NCBI RefSeq assembly: GCF_025685685.1
Contig: NZ_JAGSYH010000004.1
Span: forward strand, 744,001-808,000
Reading direction: 5' to 3'
Length of the DNA: 64,000 bases
Source of the DNA: Acidicapsa dinghuensis
GTDB lineage: Bacteria > Acidobacteriota > Terriglobia > Terriglobales > Acidobacteriaceae
In this document: positions 34,748-43,433 of the stretch, piece by piece
How positions within the stretch are numbered: the first letter of the stretch is position 1
Layout of the letters: every line of letters starts with the position of its first letter
Translations under genes and position numbers: made by a program
The notes under the pieces: generated by a model
Seen by the model: the letters and a program-made list of their open reading frames with translations, nothing else
Told to the model about the DNA's origin: nothing
Database searches by the model: none

Positions 34748-36211
34748 ATGGCTGAATATCTGCTCCTTATTCTGTTCGCCGCCCCCTTGGCAGCCGTTGT
34801 GCTGTCCTTTGCGGTGCGTTCGTCGCGGCTTTCGGAGTATGTGACGGTTTTGGCGGCCATTACCGATTTTGTCATCAGCATTCCTCTGCTTATCAGTGCC
34901 CTAGGTGGGCCCATCACACTTGCCCACAACTACATACAGGTTGATCCGCTTGGCGCATGGGTGATCGTGTGCATCTCGATCGTCTACACGCTCGCATCAA
35001 TTTATGCGATCGGCTACATGCGCCTGCTGAACGAGGACGAAAGACTTCCTCTCTTTTACGGGCTGTTCTCGGGCTTCGCCTTTACGATGCTTGCAGCCTG
35101 CATCATGAACAACGTCGGTGTCTTCTGGATCGCAATCGAACTCACGACCTTGATTAGTACCTTCCTTGTGGGCTTTGAGCGAGAAGCGGAAAGTACGGAA
35201 GCCGCATGGAAGTATATTGTTGTGGTCTCTGGCGGTATCAGCCTCGCGCTTCTTGGCACGGTGCTGTTTTATTGGGGCGGTTCCTTTGTGCTGGGGCCAA
35301 GCTACGCGATGACGTGGGCGGCCCTCCACAAGGCTGCTCCGGAGGTATATCCGCCCCTGCTATTGGTTTCCTTCTTGCTGGTGCTGGTCGGCTATGGCAC
35401 CAAGGCCGGCTTGGCTCCCATGCACACATGGCTTCCCGACGCGCATAGCGAGTCTCCGGCACCAGTCTCTGCCATGTTGTCCGGCGCTCTGCTGAATGCC
35501 TCAATGCTCGGGATCGCGCGGTTCTTGGGAGTAGTGCGAGGCGCGTCCATCGACGGTTTTGCGCATTCTGCAGTGGTCGGCTTCGGGATCTTTTCGTTTG
35601 TCATCGCATCGCTTTTCATTGTCCGGCAAACCGGCATAAAGAGGCTGATGGCGTATTCGAGCGTTGAGCACATTGGCGTACAGGCCCTGGGCCTTGGCTT
35701 CGGTGGTGTCTTCGGGGTTGCCGGGGCTCTCTATCACATGCTCAATCACTCTTTGAACAAATCTCTCATGTTCTTCGGTGCCGGCAATGCGATGCGGGCT
35801 TATGGAACCAAAGACATTCCCGGTATTCGCCGCGTGCTGAGTGTCTTTCCAGTGAGTGGCACGCTTTGGCTGCTAGGTGCGGTGGGGATCGCGGGAGCGC
35901 CGCCTTTCGCACTCTTCCTTAGCGAGTTCACGATCCTGAGGGCAGGTATTGGCAGCCGTTATCGATGGGCGGTGATCGTCTTCGTCATCTTCTTGATCGT
36001 CGTCTTCATTGGCTTCCTTTCGCACTTTCGCGCAATGTACTTCGACGAGGCCACGGAACAAGAGGTTCCGCGACTCTCGGGCACCGTTTGGAGAACGCTT
36101 CCGATGTGGCTGGCATTCATACCGCTGCTGGTGCTTGGACTCTGGTGGCCGCACAGCCTATGGGATGTGTTCGCCAGGATTTGCCACGACCTGATGGGAG
36201 GCGCCCAGTGA
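34748..36211 (+). CDS. hyfF: HyfF-like antiporter-type subunit (NuoN/NuoL family)
   Basis: The ATG at 34748 (8 bp after the previous stop) gives 487 residues and about 14 spans of the proton-conducting membrane transporter family. Key charged residues are visible: Glu in 'WIAIELTTLISTFLV', Lys in 'GYGTKAGLAPMHTWLPDAHSE' and 'RQTGIKRLMAYSSVEHIG'. The 'P..SGTLWLLGAVGIAGAPPF' stretch is typical. It should conduct protons or other cations in the membrane arm. It overlaps the next gene by 4 bp. Fluoride riboswitch 1 controls the operon. Confidence 0.9.
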   Translation: MAEYLLLILFAAPLAAVVLSFAVRSSRLSEYVTVLAAITDFVISIPLLISALGGPITLAHNYIQVDPLGAWVIVCISIVYTLASIYAIGYMRLLNEDERLPLFYGLFSGFAFTMLAACIMNNVGVFWIAIELTTLISTFLVGFEREAESTEAAWKYIVVVSGGISLALLGTVLFYWGGSFVLGPSYAMTWAALHKAAPEVYPPLLLVSFLLVLVGYGTKAGLAPMHTWLPDAHSESPAPVSAMLSGALLNASMLGIARFLGVVRGASIDGFAHSAVVGFGIFSFVIASLFIVRQTGIKRLMAYSSVEHIGVQALGLGFGGVFGVAGALYHMLNHSLNKSLMFFGAGNAMRAYGTKDIPGIRRVLSVFPVSGTLWLLGAVGIAGAPPFALFLSEFTILRAGIGSRYRWAVIVFVIFLIVVFIGFLSHFRAMYFDEATEQEVPRLSGTVWRTLPMWLAFIPLLVLGLWWPHSLWDVFARICHDLMGGAQ

Positions 36212-37701
36212 ACGGTACAGACGAGAGAACTCTTTCGCCGAGTGCGGTGCCGCGAGCCTGCCAGCAACTTTCTGAGGAGGGCGCCCGTCTGCAGATGGCC
36301 TACGCTTGGTTTCCCGAGCCCGGTGAACCGCCCGAGGTGCTTTACCTCGCTGATAGGAAACCGCATGAGCCATTTCCACTGCTGCGTTGCCGGTTGAGCG
36401 CTGCCGGAGAGCAACTTGCTTCTCTGGCGCCTGAGATCCCACTGCTCGGTTGGTATGAGCGTGAGATTACCGACCTTTGCGGAATATCGTTTCAGGGACA
36501 TCCTGAGCCTCATCCGCTTGTGCTCCACGAGGGCGCGCATCCCTCGATTCCACCGCTCGACCCTCGCTATCCCAAGGAATCGATGATTGCCTACTCTTCA
36601 GAGCCCTGGGAGTTGCCGTCCGTTGAAGGCAGCGATGTTCAGGTGTTGCCCTTCGGCCCAGTGCGCGGCGATGTGCTCGAATCGGCCCAGATCGTGTTCT
36701 ACTACATCGGCGAAGCGATCCTTCACTGCCACCCGCGGCTCTTCTTCAAGCATCGAGGGATGGAGAAGCGGTTTGAAGGGCTTCAGCCACTTCTGGCCAC
36801 ACTATTGGCTGAACGCATATCGGGAGTTGACAGCGTAGCTCATTCGCTCGCCTTTTGCCAGGCCGTCGAAACAGCTTGCGAGTGTGAAATTCCGGAGAGA
36901 GCCAGATATCTTCGCGTCGTCCTTGCGGAGTTGGAACGTCTCTACAACCACCTGCACTACCTTGGACACCTTTGTCACACCACGACGCTCAAAGTAGGCG
37001 AAGCACAAGGAAAGCTTCTCGCGGAGCAGTGTAAGCAGCTGAATGCTATCTTCACCGGCAGTCGCTTTCTTCGCGGTCTGATCAAGCCCGGCGGCTTGCG
37101 GCGCGACATCGATTTAGAGGCCCTCCCCCACCGTCTCCGCATGTTGGAACCCGAAATTACAACCTACATGCAGGAGCTTGAGGTGACCAACAGTCATCTC
37201 GACCGACTGATCACGACCGGCCATTTACCCCGTCAACTCGCATTCGACCAAGGCGCCACCGGTCCGATCAAACGGGCCTCGGGAATCGACCGGGATCTGC
37301 GCTGTGATCATCCATACGCCGCTTATGACCGCTTGGCGATGGACATACCGGTGCGAACCGATGGAGACGCACACGCTCGTGCCCAAGTTCGCATGGCGGA
37401 AATCAATAACAGCCTTTCTCTCCTGCTGCAGGCGATCGACAACATGCCGGAGGGGCCGGTGGAGACAAAGCTAAGCGCGCCAGCAGGAGCTGAGGGTCTC
37501 GGCTGGTGCGAAGGAACACGGGGATCGATGTATTATTGCGTTCATTTTGGCGCCAACGGTGCGCTGGCGCGTGTGAAGGTCAAGTCGCCTTCGTTTTCGA
37601 ATTGGCGTGTATTTCCGTTTACGGTGCACGACACCAACATGATGGATTATGCGATCAATGAAGCCAGCTTCGGCCTGACAATGGCCGGCTGCGATCGCTA
37701 G
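36208..37701 (+). CDS. hyfG: HyfG/HycE-like large subunit lacking Ni-binding cysteines
   Basis: The GTG at 36208 overlaps HyfF by 4 bp. The product is 497 residues: an N-terminal NuoC-like domain ('PLLGWYEREITDLCGISFQG') fused to a NuoD/hydrogenase-large-subunit domain ('HCHPRLFFKHRGMEKRFEGL'). The L1 motif that should be RxCGxC reads 'ERISGVDSVAHS'. The L2 motif that should be DPCxxC reads 'ASFGLTMAGCDR'. All four nickel ligands are replaced, so it cannot be a NiFe hydrogenase. This matches the energy-converting-hydrogenase-related (Ehr) type of complex. No maturation protease cleavage tail is present, which agrees with the loss of nickel. Confidence 0.88.
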   Translation: MNGTDERTLSPSAVPRACQQLSEEGARLQMAYAWFPEPGEPPEVLYLADRKPHEPFPLLRCRLSAAGEQLASLAPEIPLLGWYEREITDLCGISFQGHPEPHPLVLHEGAHPSIPPLDPRYPKESMIAYSSEPWELPSVEGSDVQVLPFGPVRGDVLESAQIVFYYIGEAILHCHPRLFFKHRGMEKRFEGLQPLLATLLAERISGVDSVAHSLAFCQAVETACECEIPERARYLRVVLAELERLYNHLHYLGHLCHTTTLKVGEAQGKLLAEQCKQLNAIFTGSRFLRGLIKPGGLRRDIDLEALPHRLRMLEPEITTYMQELEVTNSHLDRLITTGHLPRQLAFDQGATGPIKRASGIDRDLRCDHPYAAYDRLAMDIPVRTDGDAHARAQVRMAEINNSLSLLLQAIDNMPEGPVETKLSAPAGAEGLGWCEGTRGSMYYCVHFGANGALARVKVKSPSFSNWRVFPFTVHDTNMMDYAINEASFGLTMAGCDR

Positions 37702-37711
37702 AGGAACCGAT

Positions 37712-38518
37712 ATGCCGATCTGGACTCTGTTCGGGGTAAAACGCGGAGTCGCAACGAGTGCGTGGCCTGGCAAAGAAGATCCGGACCTCCAGAGTGGACT
37801 TCTGGGCATGCCAAAATTCCTCCCTGATCACTGCCAGGAGAATTGCCGAGCCTGCGCGGATTCGTGCCTGCCGGGGGCGATCGGGGTTGAGTCTGATTCC
37901 TCAGGTGAACGCCTGACCCTTGACTACGGGAAATGCATCGCATGCCAACTTTGCACTGAGGTCTGTCCCACCGATGCGCTCAACAAATCCAGTGACTGGG
38001 CATTCGGTGTCCGCAAACGCGAGGACTTGGTCTGGGCCGAAGCACTAGCCTCCCAGCCGGCCCAGGAACTGACCTCGAAGATTCAGAAGTGCTTCGGACG
38101 AAGTCTGCATATCCGCCACGTCGATGCCGGCTCCTGCAACGGATGTGAATCGGAACTGCAGGCTCTGAATAATCCGTACTACAACCTTCACAGACTCGGA
38201 ATCTTCTTTACGCCCTCCCCCAGATTTGCCGACCTCCTGCTGGTTACGGGGTCGGTCACTTATGCGATGCGCGAGCCATTGCTCGAAACGTACAACGGGA
38301 TGCCTGAACCTCGCTGGGTGATGGCGATGGGGACCTGCGCAATCTCGGGGGGCGCAACAGCAGGAGGCTATAGCTGCGCACATGGTCTCGAGGGTGTCCT
38401 GCCAGTCGATATCTATGTCCCCGGCTGCCCGCCGAATCCCGCAGCGATGATCCACGCACTGCTTGTCCTCCTTAACCGAGCCGCTCAGCACGTCCAGGGA
38501 GGGCACTATGCCAAGTGA
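37712..38518 (+). CDS. Fused ferredoxin / NuoB-like (HyfI-like) iron-sulfur subunit
   Basis: The product is 268 residues. The N-terminal ~110 residues form a 2[4Fe-4S] ferredoxin with 'HCQENCRACADSCLPGAI' and 'GKCIACQLCTEVCPTDAL', as in NuoI/HyfH. The C-terminal ~150 residues form a NuoB/HyfI domain with 'GSCNGCESELQALNNPYYNL', 'MGTCAISGG' and 'YVPGCPPNP', supplying all four ligands of the proximal (N2-type) cluster. So electron-transfer clusters are kept although the nickel site of the large subunit is lost. The fusion of H and I subunits saves one gene. It overlaps the next gene by 11 bp. Confidence 0.88.
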   Translation: MPIWTLFGVKRGVATSAWPGKEDPDLQSGLLGMPKFLPDHCQENCRACADSCLPGAIGVESDSSGERLTLDYGKCIACQLCTEVCPTDALNKSSDWAFGVRKREDLVWAEALASQPAQELTSKIQKCFGRSLHIRHVDAGSCNGCESELQALNNPYYNLHRLGIFFTPSPRFADLLLVTGSVTYAMREPLLETYNGMPEPRWVMAMGTCAISGGATAGGYSCAHGLEGVLPVDIYVPGCPPNPAAMIHALLVLLNRAAQHVQGGHYAK

Positions 38519-40502
38519 TTTGCTCATCGCGATGATCATTTTGTGGGCATTGTCCTTCCTCGCCGCCCTGTTTCTGCCCACCGCAACGCCGTCACGTGTT
38601 GGGATTGCCCTTGGGTGTGCCTGCGGCGTCGCATCAATCCTGATGCTCCTGCCCGGAACAGTACCGTCGGTCTCGCTTGGATTCCGTGTCAGCGATACTC
38701 CGGTGCAATTTCAACTCGATAATGGAGCCCGTTGGCTCTTGCTGTTCGGTCTCTTGCCGGCATTTTTTGCGGCGGGCCTTGGTACAACTGCATCGTCACG
38801 ATCGTGCTCGAGGTGCTGGCTCGCCGGTCTTTCCATGACCTTGCTGGGCGCCTTCGGCGTCTTCGGCCTGCAGGATTCAATGTCCTTCCTCATCGCCTGG
38901 GAAGTGATGAGTCTAGGCGGGGCCGTCATGATCCTGGGAGAACGGGTCGCTGAAAACAGGGGCGGCCCCACGCTTTTTATGCTCGCATTGCTTGAAGTGG
39001 GGGCCGTCGGGGTACTCTTTGCTTTGCTCCTGCTTGGGAACCGGACTGGATCGTGGACGTTCGTCGGCCTTGCACCGACGCAACAAGACTCAACGGTCGG
39101 AACCCTTATCGTCGGCCTGCTCCTTCTGTTCGGATTCGGAGCGAAGCTCGGCATGCTTCCTTTCTACGAATGGTTTCCTGCTGCGTACGGTTCGGGAAGT
39201 GGGGCGACCGGCGTCATCTTCTCAGGAATCGTTCTGAATGCCGCATTCTTTGCTCTGTCGCGCGGCGTGCTCCAGTGGTTGCCGCATCACGGCGAATGGG
39301 CGATGAGTGTTGCGATCATCATGATCGCGGTGGGCGTCATCAGTGCGATTCTCACCATCTTCATGGCCTTTCAAGAAGAGGATTGGAGGCGTCTCCTAAG
39401 CCTGTCTTCGGCCGAAAATGCAGGCGTCGCTGTCGGTGTATTGGGCGCGTCCCTGCTGTTCGCTGTCATCGGTTCACCTGGACCTGCAGCGCTAGCCTGG
39501 ATCGTCTGCCTCATCCACCTTGCGGGCCACAGTCTCGCCAAAGGTACGTTGTTCCTTACCGCCGACGGCGTCTTTACTGTCAACCGCAGTTACTTTATCC
39601 GCCAAACGGGGCTGCTACGAAACACTTCGGCCTTTTTCGGTATTGGCGCACTGTTCGCCGCAATGAGTTTGGCCGCGCTGCCTCCGCAATCTGGCTTTGT
39701 GAGTGAGTGGTATGTCTTCCAGAGTCTCTTTCATGGAATGCAGTCGGACACGATCGCGGCAAGGCTGACCCTTGCGCTCGCCGCAGCGGGACTCGCCCTG
39801 GTCGTTGCTGTTGCATTGGCAACTTTTGCGAAACTCTTTGGCGTTGGCCTGCTCGGCGACGGGCATTCGGTGCCGACGCACCTGTCCGGATTGAGATGCG
39901 GTGCAGTTTTCATACTCGGACTGTGCGTGTTGGGGCTTGCGGTAGGCATGCCGTGGTGGGTGCAGAGCCTTGGACCCGCGAGTCAGTCGCTTTTCGGAGT
40001 CAATGCACCGAGTGCAATGAAGGACGACTGGCTGCTCGTTCCTTTGAGCGGGCACTTTGCGTTTATCTCTCCGACCAAACTGGTCATTGCCGGTCCATTA
40101 CTGGCGCTGATTCCGATTGGCTTTTACTTGATCAGCCGGCGTAGGTTTCATCTCCGCCGTGTGCCGGTATGGTCCGGCGGTCGCCGCGAAGATGCGAGAC
40201 GCATTGCGACAACCCCTCTGGCCTTCTCCAACGCGCTGCGAACATTTTATGGCTTCATCTACGGCCCAACCCACAACCTCGAAAGAGAGTATGATCACGG
40301 CCCGTACTTTGTGAAGCGCTTGATTTTCAACCAAGAGGTCGCTCCCATCTTCGGCCCTTACCTCTTTGCGCCCCTCGTGCGGCTGGTGCGAAAAATGGCG
40401 GACAAAGTCAGCATCCTCCAATCCGGGTATTTGAATTTCTACAATGCCCTCATCGGCATGCTTCTTGTGCTGATACTCGGCGTGGCCCTGTTTTATCGAT
40501 AG
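38508..40502 (+). CDS. hyfB: HyfB-like antiporter-type subunit (NuoL family)
   Basis: The ATG at 38508 overlaps the previous gene by 11 bp, giving 664 residues and about 16 spans. Functional residues of the family are seen: Glu in 'LIAWEVMSLGGAVMI', Lys in 'GFGAKLGMLPFYEWFPAAYG' and Lys in 'LAGHSLAKGTLFL'. The long C-terminal section with 'LRTFYGFIYGPTHNLEREYD' matches HyfB/HycC. It is the last subunit of the module. No formate dehydrogenase or hydrogenase-maturation (hyp) gene is present in the window, so formate oxidation or H2 production is not expected. Confidence 0.88.
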   Translation: MPSDLLIAMIILWALSFLAALFLPTATPSRVGIALGCACGVASILMLLPGTVPSVSLGFRVSDTPVQFQLDNGARWLLLFGLLPAFFAAGLGTTASSRSCSRCWLAGLSMTLLGAFGVFGLQDSMSFLIAWEVMSLGGAVMILGERVAENRGGPTLFMLALLEVGAVGVLFALLLLGNRTGSWTFVGLAPTQQDSTVGTLIVGLLLLFGFGAKLGMLPFYEWFPAAYGSGSGATGVIFSGIVLNAAFFALSRGVLQWLPHHGEWAMSVAIIMIAVGVISAILTIFMAFQEEDWRRLLSLSSAENAGVAVGVLGASLLFAVIGSPGPAALAWIVCLIHLAGHSLAKGTLFLTADGVFTVNRSYFIRQTGLLRNTSAFFGIGALFAAMSLAALPPQSGFVSEWYVFQSLFHGMQSDTIAARLTLALAAAGLALVVAVALATFAKLFGVGLLGDGHSVPTHLSGLRCGAVFILGLCVLGLAVGMPWWVQSLGPASQSLFGVNAPSAMKDDWLLVPLSGHFAFISPTKLVIAGPLLALIPIGFYLISRRRFHLRRVPVWSGGRREDARRIATTPLAFSNALRTFYGFIYGPTHNLEREYDHGPYFVKRLIFNQEVAPIFGPYLFAPLVRLVRKMADKVSILQSGYLNFYNALIGMLLVLILGVALFYR

Positions 40503-40563
40503 CTTCGCGATTCTAACCAGCACCTTCCGATTGGCGATCCTTAACGATAGAAATGAGAACAAA

Positions 40564-41043
40564 ATGTCGCGCGCGCCTGAAATCAGAAAACAAGACGAGA
40601 TTCTGGCTGCTGCGGCCGCGGCGGGTAGACTCTGGATTCACGTCGGCCATTTGGATTTCTTTGCACAGTGGGAGACTGTAGGAGCCCCGAGAACCTGCGA
40701 TCTCTTCCGCGGGCTCCTTCCCTTGCGGGCGAAGATCATCCATTGTTCTTGGAGCGGCGAGGGAGTGTGGGTCCCCCTGGAGAAATGGGACGCGCATTGG
40801 CCCAAAGAGCAGGAGACGAGTCATCCTAAGCCCGGACAGTTACTGCTCTACCCCGGAGATCCAAGTGAACCCGAACTCCTCATTCCTTGCGGACAGTGTC
40901 TCTTCAACAGCAGATTCGGAGTTCTGAGTGGAAACCACTTTGCAACAATCGTGGAGGGAGGAAATGCGCTCCTCGAGCTTCACCGCTTGGCGCTCTGGCA
41001 AGGAGCGCAGGACTGCACGATCGAGAAGATCAGTGCGGGGTAG
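40564..41043 (+). CDS. DUF3830 (cyclophilin-like fold) family protein
   Basis: The ATG at 40564 is chosen, giving 159 residues. 'KPGQLLLYPGDPSEPELLIPCG' region and 'GVLSGNHFATIVEG' match DUF3830 proteins, a cyclophilin-like fold of unknown activity often linked to amidohydrolase or catabolic genes. It starts 61 bp after the Hyf-like operon and may be on the same transcript. Its role next to an ion-translocating complex and DHAD is unclear. Confidence 0.7.
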   Translation: MSRAPEIRKQDEILAAAAAAGRLWIHVGHLDFFAQWETVGAPRTCDLFRGLLPLRAKIIHCSWSGEGVWVPLEKWDAHWPKEQETSHPKPGQLLLYPGDPSEPELLIPCGQCLFNSRFGVLSGNHFATIVEGGNALLELHRLALWQGAQDCTIEKISAG

Positions 41044-41107
41044 CACCGCACGTTGGACTTCGTCGTTCAATACCGAATCCTAGGAGAGGTGGCACCATCA
41101 TTCGACC

Positions 41108-42787
41108 ATGACAGAATCGACAAACAAATACAGCGCGACGATCACTCAGCCAAAATCGCAGGGAGCTTCCCAGGCAATGCTTTATGCAACTGGGTTGCGC
41201 GAAAAGGACATGGCGAAAGCTCAGGTTGGGATCGCCAGCATGTGGTTCGAAGGAAATCCATGCAACATGCATCTCCTTCAACTCTCGGAGCGAGTGAAGG
41301 AGGGAGTAGCCGCAGCCGGACTTGTCGGCCTCCGGTTCAACACGATCGGCGTCAGCGATGGAATCTCGATGGGCACAGAGGGCATGAGTTTCTCACTGCA
41401 ATCCCGTGATCTGATTGCAGACTCCATCGAAACCGTGATGCGCGCTCAGTGGTATGACGCGAACATATCCATTCCTGGATGCGATAAGAACATGCCAGGC
41501 TGCGTCATGGCCATGGGCCGGTTGAACCGGCCGAGTTTGATGATCTACGGTGGAACGATCCGCGCCGGGATGCACGATCATCAGAAGTTGGATGTTGTAT
41601 CAGCATTCCAAAGTTACGGCCAATTTATCGCGCACTCGATCGATGAAGAGCAGCGCCAGGCAATCGTACGACACGCTTGTCCGGGCGCCGGTGCGTGCGG
41701 TGGAATGTACACCGCCAATACGATGGCGTCCGCAATCGAGGCTCTCGGAATGTCCTTGCCGTATAGCGCATCTACGCCGGCAGAGGACTCCAAGAAACAT
41801 GATGAATGCTTTCGTGCCGGGGAGGCTATCAAAAATCTCCTTGAGCTTGATCTGAAGCCACGCGACATCATGACCCGGGAGGCCTTCGAGAATGCAATCA
41901 CGGTCGTGTGTGCAATGGGCGGATCGACAAATGCCGTTCTCCACCTGATTGCGATGGCCAGATCAGTGAACTTGCCCTTGGGCATAGACGACTTCCAGCA
42001 AATCAGCAACAAGACTCCTCTGCTCGCGGATTTTAAGCCGAGCGGCCCCTATGTAATGGAAGATCTCCACGAAATCGGAGGTCTTCCTGCTGTCATCCGC
42101 ATCCTGATCGATGCGGGCCTGATGCACGGCGACTGCATCACCGTGACTGGAAAGACCTTGAGGGAGAATGTGCAGGATGCCTCTCAGTTGCCGCGAGGTC
42201 AGAAAATAGTGCACCCACTTTCGGACCCGATTAAGCCAACCAGCCACTTGCAGATTCTGAAAGGAAACCTCGCCCCGGATGGAGCAGTGGCGAAGATTAC
42301 CGGAAAGGAAGGACTCAGTTTCTCCGGTCCCGCCAACGTTTTCGACTCAGAAGAACAGATGCTCGAAGCTCTTGAAACTGGAAAGATCAGCAAGGGTGAA
42401 GTAATCGTGATCCGATATGAGGGCCCGAAAGGAGGGCCTGGGATGCCAGAGATGCTAACGCCCACATCGGCTATCGTGGGAGCTGGGCTCGGAAAAGATG
42501 TAGCCTTGATCACTGATGGACGCTTCTCCGGAGGGTCGCACGGTTTTATCGTATGTCACGTCACACCGGAAGCCCAGGAGGGCGGCCCAATTGCCCTCTT
42601 GAACACCGGCGACATAGTCAGCATCGATGCGACCACGAATGAAATATCAGTACGCGCTTCTGAAGAGGAACTCGCCGAGAGACGGAAGAATTGGAAGATG
42701 CCGCCCTATAAGGCCGAACGGGGAACACTCGGAAGATACATTCGCACTGTCAGGAATGCCAGCCTAGGCTGTGTTACGGATGAATAG
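41108..42787 (+). CDS. ilvD: Dihydroxy-acid dehydratase
   Basis: The product is 559 residues, the usual length. It converts 2,3-dihydroxy-isovalerate/methylvalerate to the 2-keto acids in Val/Ile synthesis. Iron-sulfur cysteines are in '[11 protein letters not shown]', '[12 protein letters not shown]' and '[18 protein letters not shown]'. C-terminal '[20 protein letters not shown]' is also conserved. No other ilv genes are nearby, so this may be a second, condition-specific copy. It lies 64 bp after the DUF3830 gene and downstream of the fluoride-controlled Hyf-like operon, which raises the possibility of a role in fluoride or Fe-S stress. Confidence 0.93.
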   Translation: MTESTNKYSATITQPKSQGASQAMLYATGLREKDMAKAQVGIASMWFEGNPCNMHLLQLSERVKEGVAAAGLVGLRFNTIGVSDGISMGTEGMSFSLQSRDLIADSIETVMRAQWYDANISIPGCDKNMPGCVMAMGRLNRPSLMIYGGTIRAGMHDHQKLDVVSAFQSYGQFIAHSIDEEQRQAIVRHACPGAGACGGMYTANTMASAIEALGMSLPYSASTPAEDSKKHDECFRAGEAIKNLLELDLKPRDIMTREAFENAITVVCAMGGSTNAVLHLIAMARSVNLPLGIDDFQQISNKTPLLADFKPSGPYVMEDLHEIGGLPAVIRILIDAGLMHGDCITVTGKTLRENVQDASQLPRGQKIVHPLSDPIKPTSHLQILKGNLAPDGAVAKITGKEGLSFSGPANVFDSEEQMLEALETGKISKGEVIVIRYEGPKGGPGMPEMLTPTSAIVGAGLGKDVALITDGRFSGGSHGFIVCHVTPEAQEGGPIALLNTGDIVSIDATTNEISVRASEEELAERRKNWKMPPYKAERGTLGRYIRTVRNASLGCVTDE

Positions 42788-42821
42788 GTTTGCGGTCAAC
42801 GGTACGAGCAGGGGGTAAAAC

Positions 42822-43046
42822 ATGGAGAACGGAACAAACGATGAGATGCTATATCTCGAGCTGCCGCGTTCGCTCGAAACTCGACTCATTGAGATTACTG
42901 CGATCGAAGGTATCTCAGTCGAGGAATTCATACTCGATGCGCTCATTGAAAAGTTAGCCCCCACTCGTCGGTTCCTTGGCCCAGCGGCGAGAATACTGCG
43001 TCGCGCACCGCGTACGGTCTTTCGTCGCCGACGACATACCGGTTGA
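42822..43046 (+). CDS. Small ribbon-helix-helix-like protein
   Basis: The product is 74 residues with a CAGGGGG Shine-Dalgarno upstream of the ATG. 'LYLELPRSLETRLIEITAIE' and 'GISVEEFILDALIEKL' match the strand-helix-helix pattern of CopG/Arc-type proteins. The C-terminus is very basic (ILRRAPRTVFRRRR). It is probably DNA-binding. No toxin partner follows; the 316 bp to riboswitch 2 hold no gene. Confidence 0.55.
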   Translation: MENGTNDEMLYLELPRSLETRLIEITAIEGISVEEFILDALIEKLAPTRRFLGPAARILRRAPRTVFRRRRHTG

Positions 43047-43362
43047 GACTCCAGCGCCTGATGTTCCGCGTACGGCTCGTCAGAGCTCAATTTCTCATGT
43101 GACAAGTCGAGATATAATGGGATCGACGCGATAGAAAAAGAAGACTTGTCCAGGCTAACGGACAAGAAAGCAGCGCAGAGACGCTGGAACAGGAAGACAC
43201 TGTGTGAGGCGGCGTTAGAAACTTCCTTCAGACGATCATACTGTCCAGGAGTGCCAGCCTTGCTGCTGAACGGATGAAACGCAACCCACTAATCCTCTAA
43301 CCGCCTCTCGATCTTCAAGTCTACTTCTTTCGGTCTCTTCAGACTCAAAGTGTCAACAATCC
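43047..43362. other. Intergenic region before riboswitch 2, with hairpin
   Basis: No gene is seen. A perfect 7-bp inverted repeat, CTTGTCC (43145-43151) and GGACAAG (43160-43166), could end transcription on the minus strand, where TCTTCTTTTTC follows. A TATAAT at 43113-43118 is a candidate -10, but its -35 is poor. The promoter for riboswitch 2 was not clearly identified. Confidence 0.35.
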
Positions 43363-43430
43363 ATGGTGATGGGGCTCACCGGAACCGCCGGCGCGCTGGC
43401 TGATGGCTCCTACGATGCTGACGGTGAGCC
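43363..43430 (+). promoter_or_regulatory. Fluoride riboswitch 2, upstream of the TolC-RND efflux operon
   Basis: ATGGTGATGGGGCTCACC, then GGAACCGCC, then GGCTGATGGCTCCTAC fit the crcB motif, including the frequent GGCTCC variant. GGCTC (43405-43409) can pair with GAGCC (43426-43430), which overlaps the GGTGAG Shine-Dalgarno five bases before the ATG at 43434. The switch therefore probably controls translation: fluoride binding holds GGCTCC in the aptamer and frees the ribosome site. Confidence 0.92.
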
Positions 43431-43433
43431 CTC

